Shown: positions 41,775-53,299 of the stretch, piece by piece
Layout of the letters: each line of letters starts with the position of its first letter
Position numbering within the stretch: the first letter of the stretch is position 1
Assembly (NCBI GenBank): GCA_002189035.1
Contig: CM007992.1
Coordinates: forward strand, 2,604,001 to 2,668,000
Length of the DNA: 64,000 bases
Direction: 5' to 3'
Origin: Utricularia gibba
Taxonomy: Eukaryota > Streptophyta > Magnoliopsida > Lamiales > Lentibulariaceae
The notes under the pieces: model-generated
Database searches by the model: none
Seen by the model: only the letters and a program-made list of their open reading frames with translations
What the model was told of the DNA's origin: nothing
Made by a program: the position numbers and the translations under genes

Positions 41775-43440
41775 GAAGCGGCGGTGGTAATGAGTTGGGT
41801 TTTTACTGTTGGAATAAATAGTTCAAGAAGCCTGTTTAACTTCTGGGGCGAGGATTCTTTGGAGAGTTTTTAGGGGACACGCGAGGATTGCGTAGGGGAA
41901 GGGTTGTGTTACGCTTCACATAATCTTAAACAGATAAATGAAAAATTAAAATACACATTTTAACTGCTTTTATATTCGATTCATATTCTTAATAAATGTT
42001 TGAAAATTTTAATTCACCAAAATACTGCTTCGTTGCTTTTGTATCATTTTTTTAATAATTTATTATGTTTGTATCAATAAGCAATTCTGAAATGTTAATA
42101 CTCCAAATCCATGTTTTAAAATATGATTTCCACATCGAATCATTAGGAGATTTCGATTTTCAACTCAATTGAACTTCTCAAAATATAATTATTACACAAT
42201 GCACAAATATTTTTATATTTTTTTATTATATTTCTGTAACATCAACTACCTAATAGTGGATTTTTATGAAAATCAATAAGAAAGCCAACAAAGGATATTC
42301 CGAAAAAATAAAAAAAATAAAAAATATTCTGCATGCCAAAAAGATTCCACTATAAATTACCATGGAATTGGTGGGTCATACAAAGAGTTCTTGATATGGG
42401 AGAACTTGGCTCCTTTTAGGGGAATGCGTTTGCTCTAGCTTCAAGAGTGGATTGGAAAATCTATCAAAAAGTCCCTTTTCTTGATCCTTATTGTGGTATT
42501 CATATATGAATAGAGTTGAGTGACTAGATGGATCGCACCATCACATTGGTTTAACGTTTATCTTGGGATGGGGTAGATTTCTACTTTCCTTGGGGTAAAA
42601 ACCATCACTTTTAATTCAATAGCACATCTAATATAAATGTGACCATTGGTCACAACAACAATGGCTATTGAAGACCCATTTATGATGTGGCATGAGTAAT
42701 GAATGTGTAATAGAAATGTGACCATTGAGCACATCTACCCAGGAGTCATTGTATATAAATATGTTGTATAAGTAGAGATAATTAAAAAAACCATTCTAGA
42801 AAATAATTTTTTTATGAGGTACAATTTGTTTCAATACAAACGTTTAACAAAAGATATATAATTATGTACTAACGTCTATATAATGTGAGTTTTAATACAT
42901 ACGTTATCTAATTTTACAAATTTTATATACGAATATTTTAAAAATTTTTATTTTGAAACTAACATTTTAAAAAATAATATGTCTCCAATACCAATGTTTT
43001 TTGGAAATTTTTTTGGTACGTACGTTCATAAATTATTTTTTGAATAAAAACACTTATTTCGACACCTATATTATGAAAATAAATGTTTACTAATGGGTGT
43101 TTTTTTCACTACACATATTTAGTTGTACTATTCCTAAATTGAGGAATCCAATGTAATTAGGGTTACATCTATTCCAAAACCCTAGCCACCACGATGAAAT
43201 CTTACGATTTTTATTAGCTACCACGATCCACCACAAACCACCGTGATTGTTGACCCATCGCCCTCTTGACCCACCGCGATCGTCCTCGTTTTGTAGCCCG
43301 TCTAATCATGACTCTGGAATTATGTTCTCAAATTCTGGGTTTTATTGTGGTTATTTTAGGTTCATCTTCTTACATCATTCTGCTTTGAATCGTAAGTTTA
43401 TTGGATAAATCTAGAATTATATCGGTTTAATTTATTGTAG
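41775..43440. other. Intergenic DNA with small repeats
   Basis: The segment AAATGTGACCATTG occurs at about 42,634 and again at about 42,714, a short direct repeat 80 bp apart. The stretch 42,780-43,130 alternates AT-rich blocks with ACGT-containing ones and may be terminal DNA of the transposon relic that follows. No gene seen. Confidence 0.35.
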
Positions 43441-43453
43441 CTTTTCAATTGAT

Positions 43454-44246
43454 TTGGTGTCACAGGTTCTAACTATGAGTGATTCGGATACTACGGAATC
43501 ATACGTTTATTTGGAGGAGGAATTTCAATATAAATCCAGTGGATTGCAACCTCCGTGCTTGTTCGATATTGAGCTAGAGTCTAAAATTGAGTGGAAGGAA
43601 GAATGTATACTTCAAGCACATGAGGTTGCCACTCAAGACATTGAACTATATAATCATAAGGATGAAGATATTGTATATTATAATTCGAAATAAGGATAGA
43701 AAAGATTAAATCTTAGATAAGACCTAAACTATTTTGTTATATTAATAATAATTCGGGTTAATATCTAATTATTTCTTTGAGTATCAATAATTCTTTGTGT
43801 CTAATTTATAGATGTAATTTTTATGTGCTATGTTTATAATCATTATGAGCTTACTTATAATGCGTGTGAGTTGGTTCTTATGTGTATTTCTTTAAAGTTT
43901 CTATATATTATTCATAAAAGTCTATTTCTTACTATGTAGTAAATGAATATTATCTAGTAACAAAATAGCAGCATGGGATGCCATCATTACTTATTGTATT
44001 CAGGAATAGATTCAATAGAAATTTAAGAGTAATGACAATAGATACATTTGTGTTGTGTGTGAAGGTGGTCGGGATGAAAAATGTAATTGGGTTATAACTA
44101 TCTCGGGTCCCCGTCCAGATCGAGATTGGCAAGTGTCTAAGTATCATAGTGAGCATTGTAGTTCATGTGACAGAGAGTTGACTAAAAATAAATCTTTAAA
44201 ACTCAAGTATTTAGTGAGACTCTTTGAAGATAAGTTAACAACATGA
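43454..44246 (+). pseudogene. Probable Mutator-like transposase N-terminal relic
   Basis: A plus-strand frame at 44,055-44,246 reads CEGGRDEKCNWVITISG, then WQVSKYHSEHCS and KLKYLVRLFEDKL. This has the spacing of the MuDR-type zinc region (C...GC.W.I.......W.V.....H.C) and the following K(Y/W)L...F segment. An upstream frame, 43,472-43,693, starts MSDSDTTESY and is acidic, as N-terminal parts of these proteins can be, but cannot be assigned. The two frames are separated by stops and no catalytic domain follows. FAR1-type proteins derive from the same family and cannot be excluded. Confidence 0.4.
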
Positions 44247-45380
44247 GATTTATGTACCACATCAACTTAAGAAGAATAAACTACTAGAGTTCTTCATTAA
44301 TATTTCACTTCTATATAAGATTTATCTCTGTTTTCATTTTATGATTTTGTATTTCTATCTTATTGACTCAAACTACTAGGAGCAAACCCATAAGACTCAA
44401 GAAGAAATTGACAAATAGGAATAAGATGCAAGGAAAGCGGTAAAATAGGAATAAGAAGATATTGTTAGTGTAAACTTTACTACTCCTTACGTTAAACTTA
44501 ACATTCTAAAATTAATTTCATACGTGTTAAGATAAACAACATTGTTTATTTTAACAATTACTACCAAACATAATTTTAATTTAACACTCTTGTTAAAATG
44601 TCTTAACAACCTTACCAAACAAGTACTAAAACTAGATGACAAGATGTGTCACACCTTTTCACTACATATCTGATACATTATCTTGTAGTGGCTAGATTCC
44701 TTCTTTAGGAAAAAATACCATCACTTATGGGTTACAGAGCGCTGCGAGGTGTCAGACAACGCACTCCCACACTCTATCAGGTTCCCATGGAAAGTTAATC
44801 ATGTGCCATCAAGTGATAAAGAGAGTACTATCCCTAGCATCTCTATAATTTCCCCTATTTTATCGTCACACAGATCTTCTCTTTCTTGAAAGTTTCTTGG
44901 ATAAGACGGTTCCCAAGCCTATGCCTCAAGTAATAGAGAAAGATTTATTTTCCCCCACAACAAAAATATATCAGGTAAACCTATGTATTATGTTTTTTAA
45001 GTTTTTTGGTTATGAATTATAATAAAAAAACTATCGACTTATGTGAATCTACAAAATAAATACAAAAACAATTTGCCTGATCAATTAACTAATCAAATTT
45101 GAAATGTTAATTGATTCATCTTAAAACACTACTCCAAATATATTCATTTCTTAAAAATTTTCCACGGCGAGAAGGTTTTTCAAGGCGGCAGTCACCTAAC
45201 CTTCAGCAAGAGCCGTGCAGCATCTTAGCCAGCTCTCATCCACGTTGCTCGCATCCACGAAATGCCACAACGCTCACCTTTGTGTTCTCAGTCCCTCATA
45301 AACTCATAGATCATGTAAGCGTAAAGAAAGCACCATCTGTGATTTACATCAAGTATAGATACTGTGAGCACGGCACCATG
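44247..45380. other. Intergenic DNA downstream of the cereblon gene
   Basis: This lies beyond the cereblon stop codon and should include its 3'UTR on the high side. The part at 44,640-44,960 is of mixed composition; no coding domain recognised. Confidence 0.4.
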
Positions 45381-48300
45381 CTACTGAGTGTCGTCCACAA
45401 CCTGAGAACTCCTCAATCCCCAAAAGTATGGGGGCTTCATATTCTTGCGAGTCGCTGTGAAGTACCAGCCCATGTGTGCGCCGCACATGGTGCAGTCAGT
45501 CAATGACCATGCGTACCTATCATTATAACAAGTCATCATCTGGTTACTCTAAGCCTGAATCATAAGAGGCACGGATGGAAACGAAAAAGCCTGAGAATCA
45601 AGAAGAGGATGCTACTAAAGACAGTGAGTGTGAGATACCACCAGAAAACTTTGCCTTGGTTTGCACAGGCATTATCACAGGCCACGGCTAGATTATAATA
45701 TTTGCCAAGGAAGAAGGAAATGGCCTACCCAGGAAACCAACTGTGTTCTTTCACTGGACGCCCTGTGACTCCAATAGCAGTTGTTTTGATGAGTGTCATC
45801 ACCTCGTGGACAAAACCATGCGGGTTTGCGTAAGCACCAAGGGGTCCATCGCTGGACATGACCAGCATATCACTTCGTTTGGCAACAAGAGTCTACAGAT
45901 TAAAAATAACATGTCAGTGTCAATAAAAGCTACTGTAAATGAGTTCGTGCACACACAAGACAAGTTTACCAGACAAGTTTTGCATTTAAGTTTATCAAAA
46001 CTGTCAAGCAACTCAATTTCCTTCCGCAGCCTATATGATGTTCCATCAATCTCCAAAAGCTCCTGCCTTGAGGATTCAGATAGAGGCAATTTACTTGCAA
46101 TATGAAAGGAAAGCAGGTCAGGTTTCATCACAATATTGTCCAAGTTAGGAGTCTTCACAACCTTCTTCCATCTATCTGAAATATTTCAGTCAATGAAGTA
46201 AAATCATTCAAATATAGTGACCACTTCAAGCCGAATCAAGAAAAATGGAATACACCACCGATCATTTTATACAATGAATTATAGAGCAAATGCAGAACAT
46301 GGAACGCATTTGATACAAAGAAACGAGTAGCTTGAAGCATAAGCTTAGAGACCATAACAAGGCATCAAAGTGAGTAATTTATTTTACTTACCTGCTGCTC
46401 TTATGGCAAGTGAATAAGAATCATATATTTGGTAGACCCAACTAGGCCAGAAAGCTCTAGGAGCATCACGAAGCTTGTTTATGGAGTGCCTTCCCCACAG
46501 TATCTGGGACCTTTTTGTGACTCCAGAACACGAATCGGCTAACTTTTTGCTATCTTGGATGGGCGAAGTGGAGTTTTCTAACTGAGATCTCTCTGTCGGT
46601 GATGATACACCAAGATTCTCATCATCACTACTTGACACGTCGGATGCATTAGAATCACCGCATGCGAAGAGTGCAGATTCATGCAGCTGTCTTTCTGCTG
46701 ATGAAAGTCCCCTTTCAAAACTCCCCCAGAGATTTCATCTGAGTCATTTGCTTCCTCGTGTTGCAAATCAAGATGGATTCTGGAAGATGATGATATTAAA
46801 CCAGCAGGCGCTGACTTTCTTAATGGTATCAGTTTACCAACAACATCTCGAGGCATTCGCAGTGGCACATCTTCCTGAATGATCTGAATCTCTCCACACA
46901 ACTGCAGTTGGGGGACGTTTGAGTTGTTGCCTGGGGAAAATATTAGGAAAACAAAACAAAAATTTAATGGTGCTCACCGCTCCATCTACATCAAGCCAGT
47001 GACGCTGCAAACGAAAGCGTTGTTGTCCACGAGCAACAATATTCAATGAGCCATCTTCTAGAGTCCGGAACTGCTTAATCTGTCATCACAGTGGTGAAAA
47101 AACACGAGCAGTAACCAACTGATTGACATTTACACTACAAAGAATCATGATGGAATGGAGGAGAAACATGTCAAATTAATATGGCAGACAACTAAATGAA
47201 TCATGACAAACAGGAGCCTTCACCTAAAGGAAACCATGCAGCCAGGAGCAGAATATAGGACGTAGTTGCCTCCATGTTAGTTAAAAAACCCACTTGAAAG
47301 TGACCAGACAGAAATAAAACCTTCATTTAAAAAAGGCATTCCGACTTTCATGGCATATATTTTCATATCAGAGTCGACAGAATGATGCCATCTTCATCAT
47401 ATTAAAAGGTTTCGTAAAGACATTAAAAATGGATAATTATCCACCTCAGCAGTAGTTCCAATTGTTGAAAACCTTATGCGCCCACTGTCAGCATCTCTGT
47501 ACAATCGACCCTAGAAAACAGGAGAATATGAGACAAATAGAATAGAATTACAACAATAAAAGCACAATAAAACATAAAAAAAAAAACGAAAACATACAAC
47601 ACCAATTGTATAAGGAGCATCTACTTGTCCCATTGCTCGTTGCACACCAGCTATAAGATTAGGGAAAATCACCCTTAGAGGAAGCGTAGCTTCTGGAAAT
47701 AGAACGACTCCTGGTGGAACTCAAAAACAAAGAAGAGTAAAATTGAGCATGCCGTTCCTTGAAATTGATACCTTACAAGTCCCTCTTCTCTTTTTTTGTA
47801 AGCAAATGAGGCTTTTCAATAAAAAAAAAATATTGTGAAAGTGCAACAGTTCTTTCATTTTAACAGTTACAAGGCTGAAAAGTTACTTGTGAAGACCATG
47901 GCATCGCAGAACCCGTTATCAACAAAAAAATCTCCATGAACAAAAAAATTAGAAATAAGAAACCTTGGACTTGGAACTAGGCTGTCCCAAAATGAACCAT
48001 GCATACAGAAGATACAATCCATGGGTACGATTCTTTTACTACCTAAAAGGAATTTAAAAGAGGATACAAAATCGCCACTTTCACTTGGAGATATACACAA
48101 GTACCTTCTAGGTAAAAAAGAGGAAGTGTCAAAACAGCACCACCATCCAAAAACGCAAGTCTATGATGAGTATCTTCAACTTCTGATGCATAAAGTAACA
48201 AAGAGGCCATTCATCCTTTTCTGATTGTAGGTTAATTTTTTTTATGTATATAAACAACCAACAAAATGCTGTACCTCCAAGATACGAATGCAAGGCAACT

Positions 48301-48944
48301 ATGGATATGTCATATAAAGAAGCTCCAGCAGATCCACCATAGCTGCAGAAACAACGGAAAACCATTGAATCATAAAATAAAAAGTAAATTCCAGGGTTAT
48401 GATAGGAAACCCTTCCATTCTCAATGAAACCTATAGTAGGAATTGAGTTTCAATAAATTCTAGGCTCAGTTACAATTTAATTTACACATCGCACCATGCA
48501 CTAACAGGAACTGACACCATCGTCATACACCAACACAAGTATCGACACGCAGCACGCCAAATTTTAAAGAGGAAGCCTTTACAGATTTGAACTCGTATAG
48601 GAAACATTGTGAATTTATGAATGAATATTGCATCACCACCAATATAAGAAAAGCATCTCCCCTCCAGAACTAAGAAAATCCTACTCCACCTTGATTCCGC
48701 CAAAACTCATAAGTACACCATTCTAATTTCATACAGTAGCATGCTCCGACTCAAACTAAAACAGAGAAGACCTGACGAATTTAGGACACAGTTTATCCCA
48801 AAGTTGGAGAAAACTTGAATATTACCCATCATCATCAGACAGCTCTTCTTCCTCAACCTCTTCTATTTCCAACTCCTCATCTTCCAGACCTCGAATATGC
48901 TCCATCTGCAACCTTTCGTGCTCCGAAATTTCTCCCCATTCCAT
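45381..48944 (-). CDS. CRBN: Cereblon homologue, CUL4-DDB1 substrate receptor (10 exons, one apparent frameshift)
   Basis: Exons (minus): 48944-48826, 48342-48275, 48182-48105, 47710-47598, 47510-47445, 47079-46978, 46901-46392, 46175-45970, 45892-45729, 45516-45381. The joined length is 1,562 nt; adding one base in exon 7 gives 521 codons with all phases consistent. The Lon N-terminal-like domain (about residues 64-215) has LDGGAVLTLPLFYLEGVVLF, DAPYTIG and VARGQQRFRL. An acidic, poorly conserved linker follows. The C-terminal CULT domain (about 416-515) has zinc ligands Cys417, Cys420, Cys484 and Cys487 and the three pocket tryptophans Trp473, Trp479 and Trp493 in HSWFPGYAW and GW. Animal cereblon binds DDB1 and selects proteins for ubiquitination; the plant protein is presumed to act likewise. 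The first exon lies 187 bp from the YBEY start, facing away. Confidence 0.9.
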
Positions 48945-49131
48945 CGATTGATTCTTCTGCAACTTTACTGCGAAACAAAAATTGCGGGAGTATAGGGGTT
49001 AAATTTTACAATTTATTGCACATATTTTATATTAAAAAACAAATAAAAATAGGGTTTGGCTTATTATTTTATTTATTATTGTTGCGCTATCGCTTTTTTC
49101 AATCTCCTTTACTCCGTGAACTTCCTCCGGC
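48945..49131. promoter_or_regulatory. Shared divergent promoter of cereblon and YBEY
   Basis: Only 187 bp separate the two start codons, so 5'UTRs and core promoters must share this DNA. It is AT-rich in the middle and contains an exact telo-box (TAGGGTTT, 49,050-49,057; AAACCCTA on the other strand), an element frequent in promoters of plant translation and ribosome-related genes. No TATA box is placed well for YBEY; a TATTTTATATTA run lies at about 49,023-49,034. Confidence 0.6.
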
Positions 49132-52100
49132 ATGGGATTGACGGCGCGTGCTCTTTCCCGAGCTCTGCCTCCCATACTGTCTTCTTCGGTGCAGCTTCGG
49201 ATTCTGCCTACGTTTTCGCGTTGTTCATTTCAATCAACTCGCTTTCGTGCAGAGACCGACGATTGCACTGTAAATCGCGTATCCAATTGCAAAACCTCCA
49301 TCTTTAATTTGGGTGGAAGACGCAATGTTGCGGTATCGATGGCGCGACGTGATTATACGAATCCTAGGGGAAAAAGAGTGGCAGCAGCGAGGAAGAGTAA
49401 GCGGAAGGAGTTGGAGCTTAGTGTGACGATCGGCATTGAGGAACACCTTCCCGAAGATCCTGAGATTATGGTAGTTGTTTTGATTCTGGATCTTGATGCA
49501 TGGCTACGGAATTTGCTTCCTCAAGGTGTTCGTGCTATTTGTTTTGATGATGATTATTTTGCGCAATGTTTTTATGGTAGGATCTTGCTGAACTGATGCG
49601 AGTAAATGTACCGATGGCCATGAGACAAGTGTTTGATCGTCTTAGTACTTCAGAGTACATAACCAGAGAGAGTATCATAAAGGATGCTGGCGGTTTTGAA
49701 AGCATTGAGTTGTCAGTACTTCTTTGCGATGATGAATTTATTCGAAAACTAAATAAAGATTGGAGAGATGAAGATCGCCCCACTGATGTGCTTTCATTGT
49801 CTCAACACATGCCTGAACTGAATCTTCCAATTGTAAACACCTGCTGATATTCACTCGTGAAGATTATTATTTACCGCATCGCTTATAGATACATTCTTGC
49901 GCAGCTAATGTTGGGTGATGTAGTAATTTCTGTGGAGACAGCAGCACGCCAGGCAGAGCAAAGGGGGCATTCTCTTCTTGATGAAATGCGCATCCTCGTG
50001 GTTGGTTCCGTGATCCTGTTTATGCAAATGGATACAAATTCAAACACGTAGGATTCAATTAGCATGCTTCGCATTTCAGCAGCTAGGCTATGTTCTTTGC
50101 CTCACCGTTTAGAGCTTGTTGTGTCTTATCATGTTCCCCTGATCTCTAGTTACTTTAGCTTTTCTCATACTATTTCATTTTTTTATTGGATATTTTTCCT
50201 CTAGGTTCATGGCCTCCTGCATCTTGTAGGATTTGACCATGAGTTAAGTGATGAGGCTGAAAAAGAAATGGAGAATGAAGAGGAAAGTTTGTTGAAAGGT
50301 CTTGGTTGGAAGGGAAAGGGTCTGATACAGAGTGCAAATGACACCTGCGTTGATGGTACAGGAGATCTTGATACTTCAGTTGGTGAGAACTAAAGCATTC
50401 AGATAGCGACTTTCTCCTTGTTTTATCATTAAACCGCAAGCTTTTTTTAGACCAATTGTTTTGTAGTATGTGAGAGGTAATTACGTTTCTCAATTTTCAA
50501 AAGACAGGAAGAGGGGAGTTCGTCACTTTGACAGACCGAAATTTAGATATATCTTCTGTGACATGGATGGTAAACTTTTCGCGGACTTATTTTATTACAT
50601 TTTCCCGGATTCACTCATTTGAACTAAGAAAAACTGCTTTTCCCACTAATCTTACTGGTGGCTTTGGTTAGGTACATTGCTCAACAGCAAAAGCTTAATT
50701 TCATTATCAAATGCAAAAGCACTAAGGGAGGCTGCCTCAAGAGGTGTAAATGTGGTGATAGCTACAGGAAAAGTGAGCTGTAAACAATTACATTATGTCT
50801 CACTGTTTCCTTCAATTCTGTTCGGGTTTATCTGTACAAAAACTCCTGCTGATATTTTTTTGTCAATGATTAATAACTATTCAGGCACGTCCAGCCGTTA
50901 TGCATGCTTTGAAGGGAGCAGATTTGGCTGGAAAAGATGGCATATTTTCAGAATTCTCACCTGGGGTTTTTGTTCAGGTTTCCCTATATTGCGAGCCTTG
51001 CCTTTTGCATTTCTCAGCTTAAAACGTTACAATTTTTTGTTGTTCATACTTCATTTTTCTTTGTTTAAGCAGCCGCTAGATCCTCGTATGTCTTAGAGCA
51101 TAGCAATAATTTAGCATGGATGCTTCAGTATGCTCTAAAAAACTGTGATAATTTCCCCACAGAATCGCTATTTAAAGCACTTTTTTGTTAGGGATTGATG
51201 GTTTATGGAAGGCAAGGCCGGGAGATATTCAAGAGGAATTTGGAACATAATGTATGCAGAGAGGTGAGATGGTTTCCTGTGAACCATTCTTGGTTTATTA
51301 GTCAGTTGGGATTTTCTGTTATTATATTTTCCTTATTGTTAAAAGCTCTGTTCTCCGTTACATTGTGAGCGTTTCAATGCTTCCCACTTCTAAGATCCTA
51401 TTACAGTTGAAGATTTTCTCTTCTTGTTTATTTCATCTACTTGCTTCTTTTTTTTTTTTTTCTGTAACACAGGCACTCAATTACTCCCTCAAGCATGAAA
51501 TTCCTATTATTGCTTTTTGCAAGGACAGGTGCTTAACATTGTTTGAGCACCCTCTGGTTGAGCTACTTCACACGATATATCATGAACCAAAGGTGCTTTA
51601 GTTATGTTGCATATACATGCATAGCGAAGCTGTGCAGCTGTCTGAAAACATTTGTATACTTTGAACAGGCAGAGATTATACCTTCAGTGGAACAGTTCCT
51701 TTCCGCTGCTGAAATACAGGTGTTACTCACAAGGCCTATATCAATGTTCCTGCCTGTCATGTTTTACTAAATTATTTACAACCCCCTCCATCAAATCATT
51801 TTTATTTACTAAATGTCAACTTCGACATACATTCAAGTCCTGCACTTACAGTTTTGCCATTCAATTTACGTTTCTTTTGTGTCCAATGACGGTTGGGAAT
51901 GAATCAAATTGCAGAAGCTGATATTCATGGACAATGCTGAAAGAGTTGGAAGTACGCTGCGCCCCTACTGGGAAGTAGCAACCAAAGGTCGTGCCTCTGT
52001 TGTCCAGGCCGTACCAGATATGCTTGAGATTGTTCCCCGGGAACATCAAAGGGAAAGGGAGTGAAACTGCTTCTTGATCATTTAGGCATCACACCGGAAG

Positions 52101-52354
52101 AGGTATCTCCCAACCTCATTTCCAAACGAACCACCTGTTTTGAAACCTGGATCCGTGGAAAAAATTTGGCTTGATGGCTTTGACAGGTGATGGCCATTGG
52201 GGATGGGGAGAACGACATAGAGATGCTGCAGTTGGCTTCTCTAGGGATTGCTCTCAGTAATGGGTCCGAAAAGGCGAAGGCCGTTGCGGATGTCATTGGA
52301 ATCAGCAACGATGAAGATGGAGTCGCTGATGCCATATACAAATACGCTCTCTGA
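49132..52354 (+). CDS. YBEY: Chloroplast endoribonuclease YBEY fused to a HAD-type phosphatase (12 exons, one apparent frameshift)
   Basis: Exons: 49132-49470, 49581-49832, 49905-50000, 50205-50382, 50504-50569, 50672-50772, 50885-50977, 51192-51263, 51473-51592, 51669-51719, 51915-52102, 52187-52354. With one base added in exon 11 the total is 1,725 nt, 574 aa. The N-terminus is Ser/Arg-rich and fits a chloroplast transit peptide. The YbeY domain (about 100-260) ends in the metal-binding HGLLHLVGFDHE (His231, His235, His241). A Cof-type HAD domain follows (about 304-574) with DMDGTLLNS (Asp308, Asp310) and GDGENDIEM near 524. Arabidopsis At2g25870 has the same fusion. YBEY matures chloroplast ribosomal RNAs; the substrate of the HAD part is unknown. 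Frame loss at 52,035-52,038 would truncate the HAD domain before its last motif. Confidence 0.9.
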
Positions 52355-52559
52355 AACCTTATTATTTATTCTTCGTCCGTAACAGATCAGTGGAAAATAT
52401 CCAAGAATACAATAATGAACATACTAAATGTCATTCTAGAAGTTATTTTACTCAAATGATTAGTCAGGATACTCATTATACAAAGTTGGTGCGAAAACAT
52501 CACCCCAATCAGAGCATTCCAGAGTGCTCTCAACAATGGCCACATATTCATCACCATTA

Positions 52560-53170
52560 TTATTGCTTTCATTATAATATCCATCTACTTTAGTTTCAAC
52601 TCGATCATATTGTGAATGAAATTATGCAATAATCCACATAAAAGTATAATATCAATTTGAGTTTTGAATAAAGTTGTATTATATACTTTGTAAAATAGCC
52701 CAATATGTTTTTTGAATTCCAAATGTCCTCTCAATAATATTTCAAATTCTAGAATGATTGATACTGAAATAATCACAAAAAATTTGTGAATCTTGAGCGC
52801 TTTGACACCATTCTTTTAGGTGGAATCATACACATCGATATCTAGTAAGAAAACCTTTATTATTTGTATAGTCATTGTCACAAAATAGTAAATTATAACC
52901 AAATATACGAGAAGTTATACAATTTAATATAATGAAAAAGAACAAAATAAAGGGACTTTAGTTTCACAAACACAATCCATTTTCTCTAGATAAAAACATC
53001 ATGTAATTACTATCCATGGCTGATTCTTCCATACTGAAGTATACAAATATGAAATTCATATTTTGATTACAAACACTCAAAACATTAGTGCTGATCTTAC
53101 CCTTTGATTCCTAAATCTTGATTTAAGACCATATGTTGCTCTAACTTCAATGTACATACCATCTAGAGGT
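52560..53170 (-). pseudogene. PIF/Harbinger (HARBI1-type) transposase relic
   Basis: Minus-strand broken frames hold PLDGMYIEV near 53,170 (the first catalytic Asp region, canonically (A/C)IDGTHI), a FRNQ segment, then GFLTRYRCV.FHLKEW, NIIERTFGI and finally KTQIDIILLCGLLHNFIHNM near 52,600. The order and spacing match the plant HARBI1-type DDE nuclease (GYPN..GFL.PYRGVRYHL.EW, N.IER.FG..K, Q..I..A.C.LHNFI). Stops interrupt the frame in several places. It lies directly downstream of YBEY, tail to tail. Confidence 0.65.
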
Positions 53171-53299
53171 TTACACAATGTTATTTACAAATAAAAAAAT
53201 AATTTAAGATAATGCAAAAGTATCACGGCTTGAATTTACTAGTTGCATTTTCATTATTTATGGATTGCAATTTCTCAAGAAACTTATCATGAACACACT

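Noticed and set aside
42600-43140. CACTA-type transposon end
   Set aside because: Short direct repeats and CAC motifs are present, but no CACTA terminal sequence with a matching partner could be found.
47867-48100. 77-codon minus-strand frame between cereblon exons 3 and 4
   Set aside because: It is intron sequence: flanking exons 48,182-48,105 and 47,710-47,598 join in phase without it and match the family continuously.
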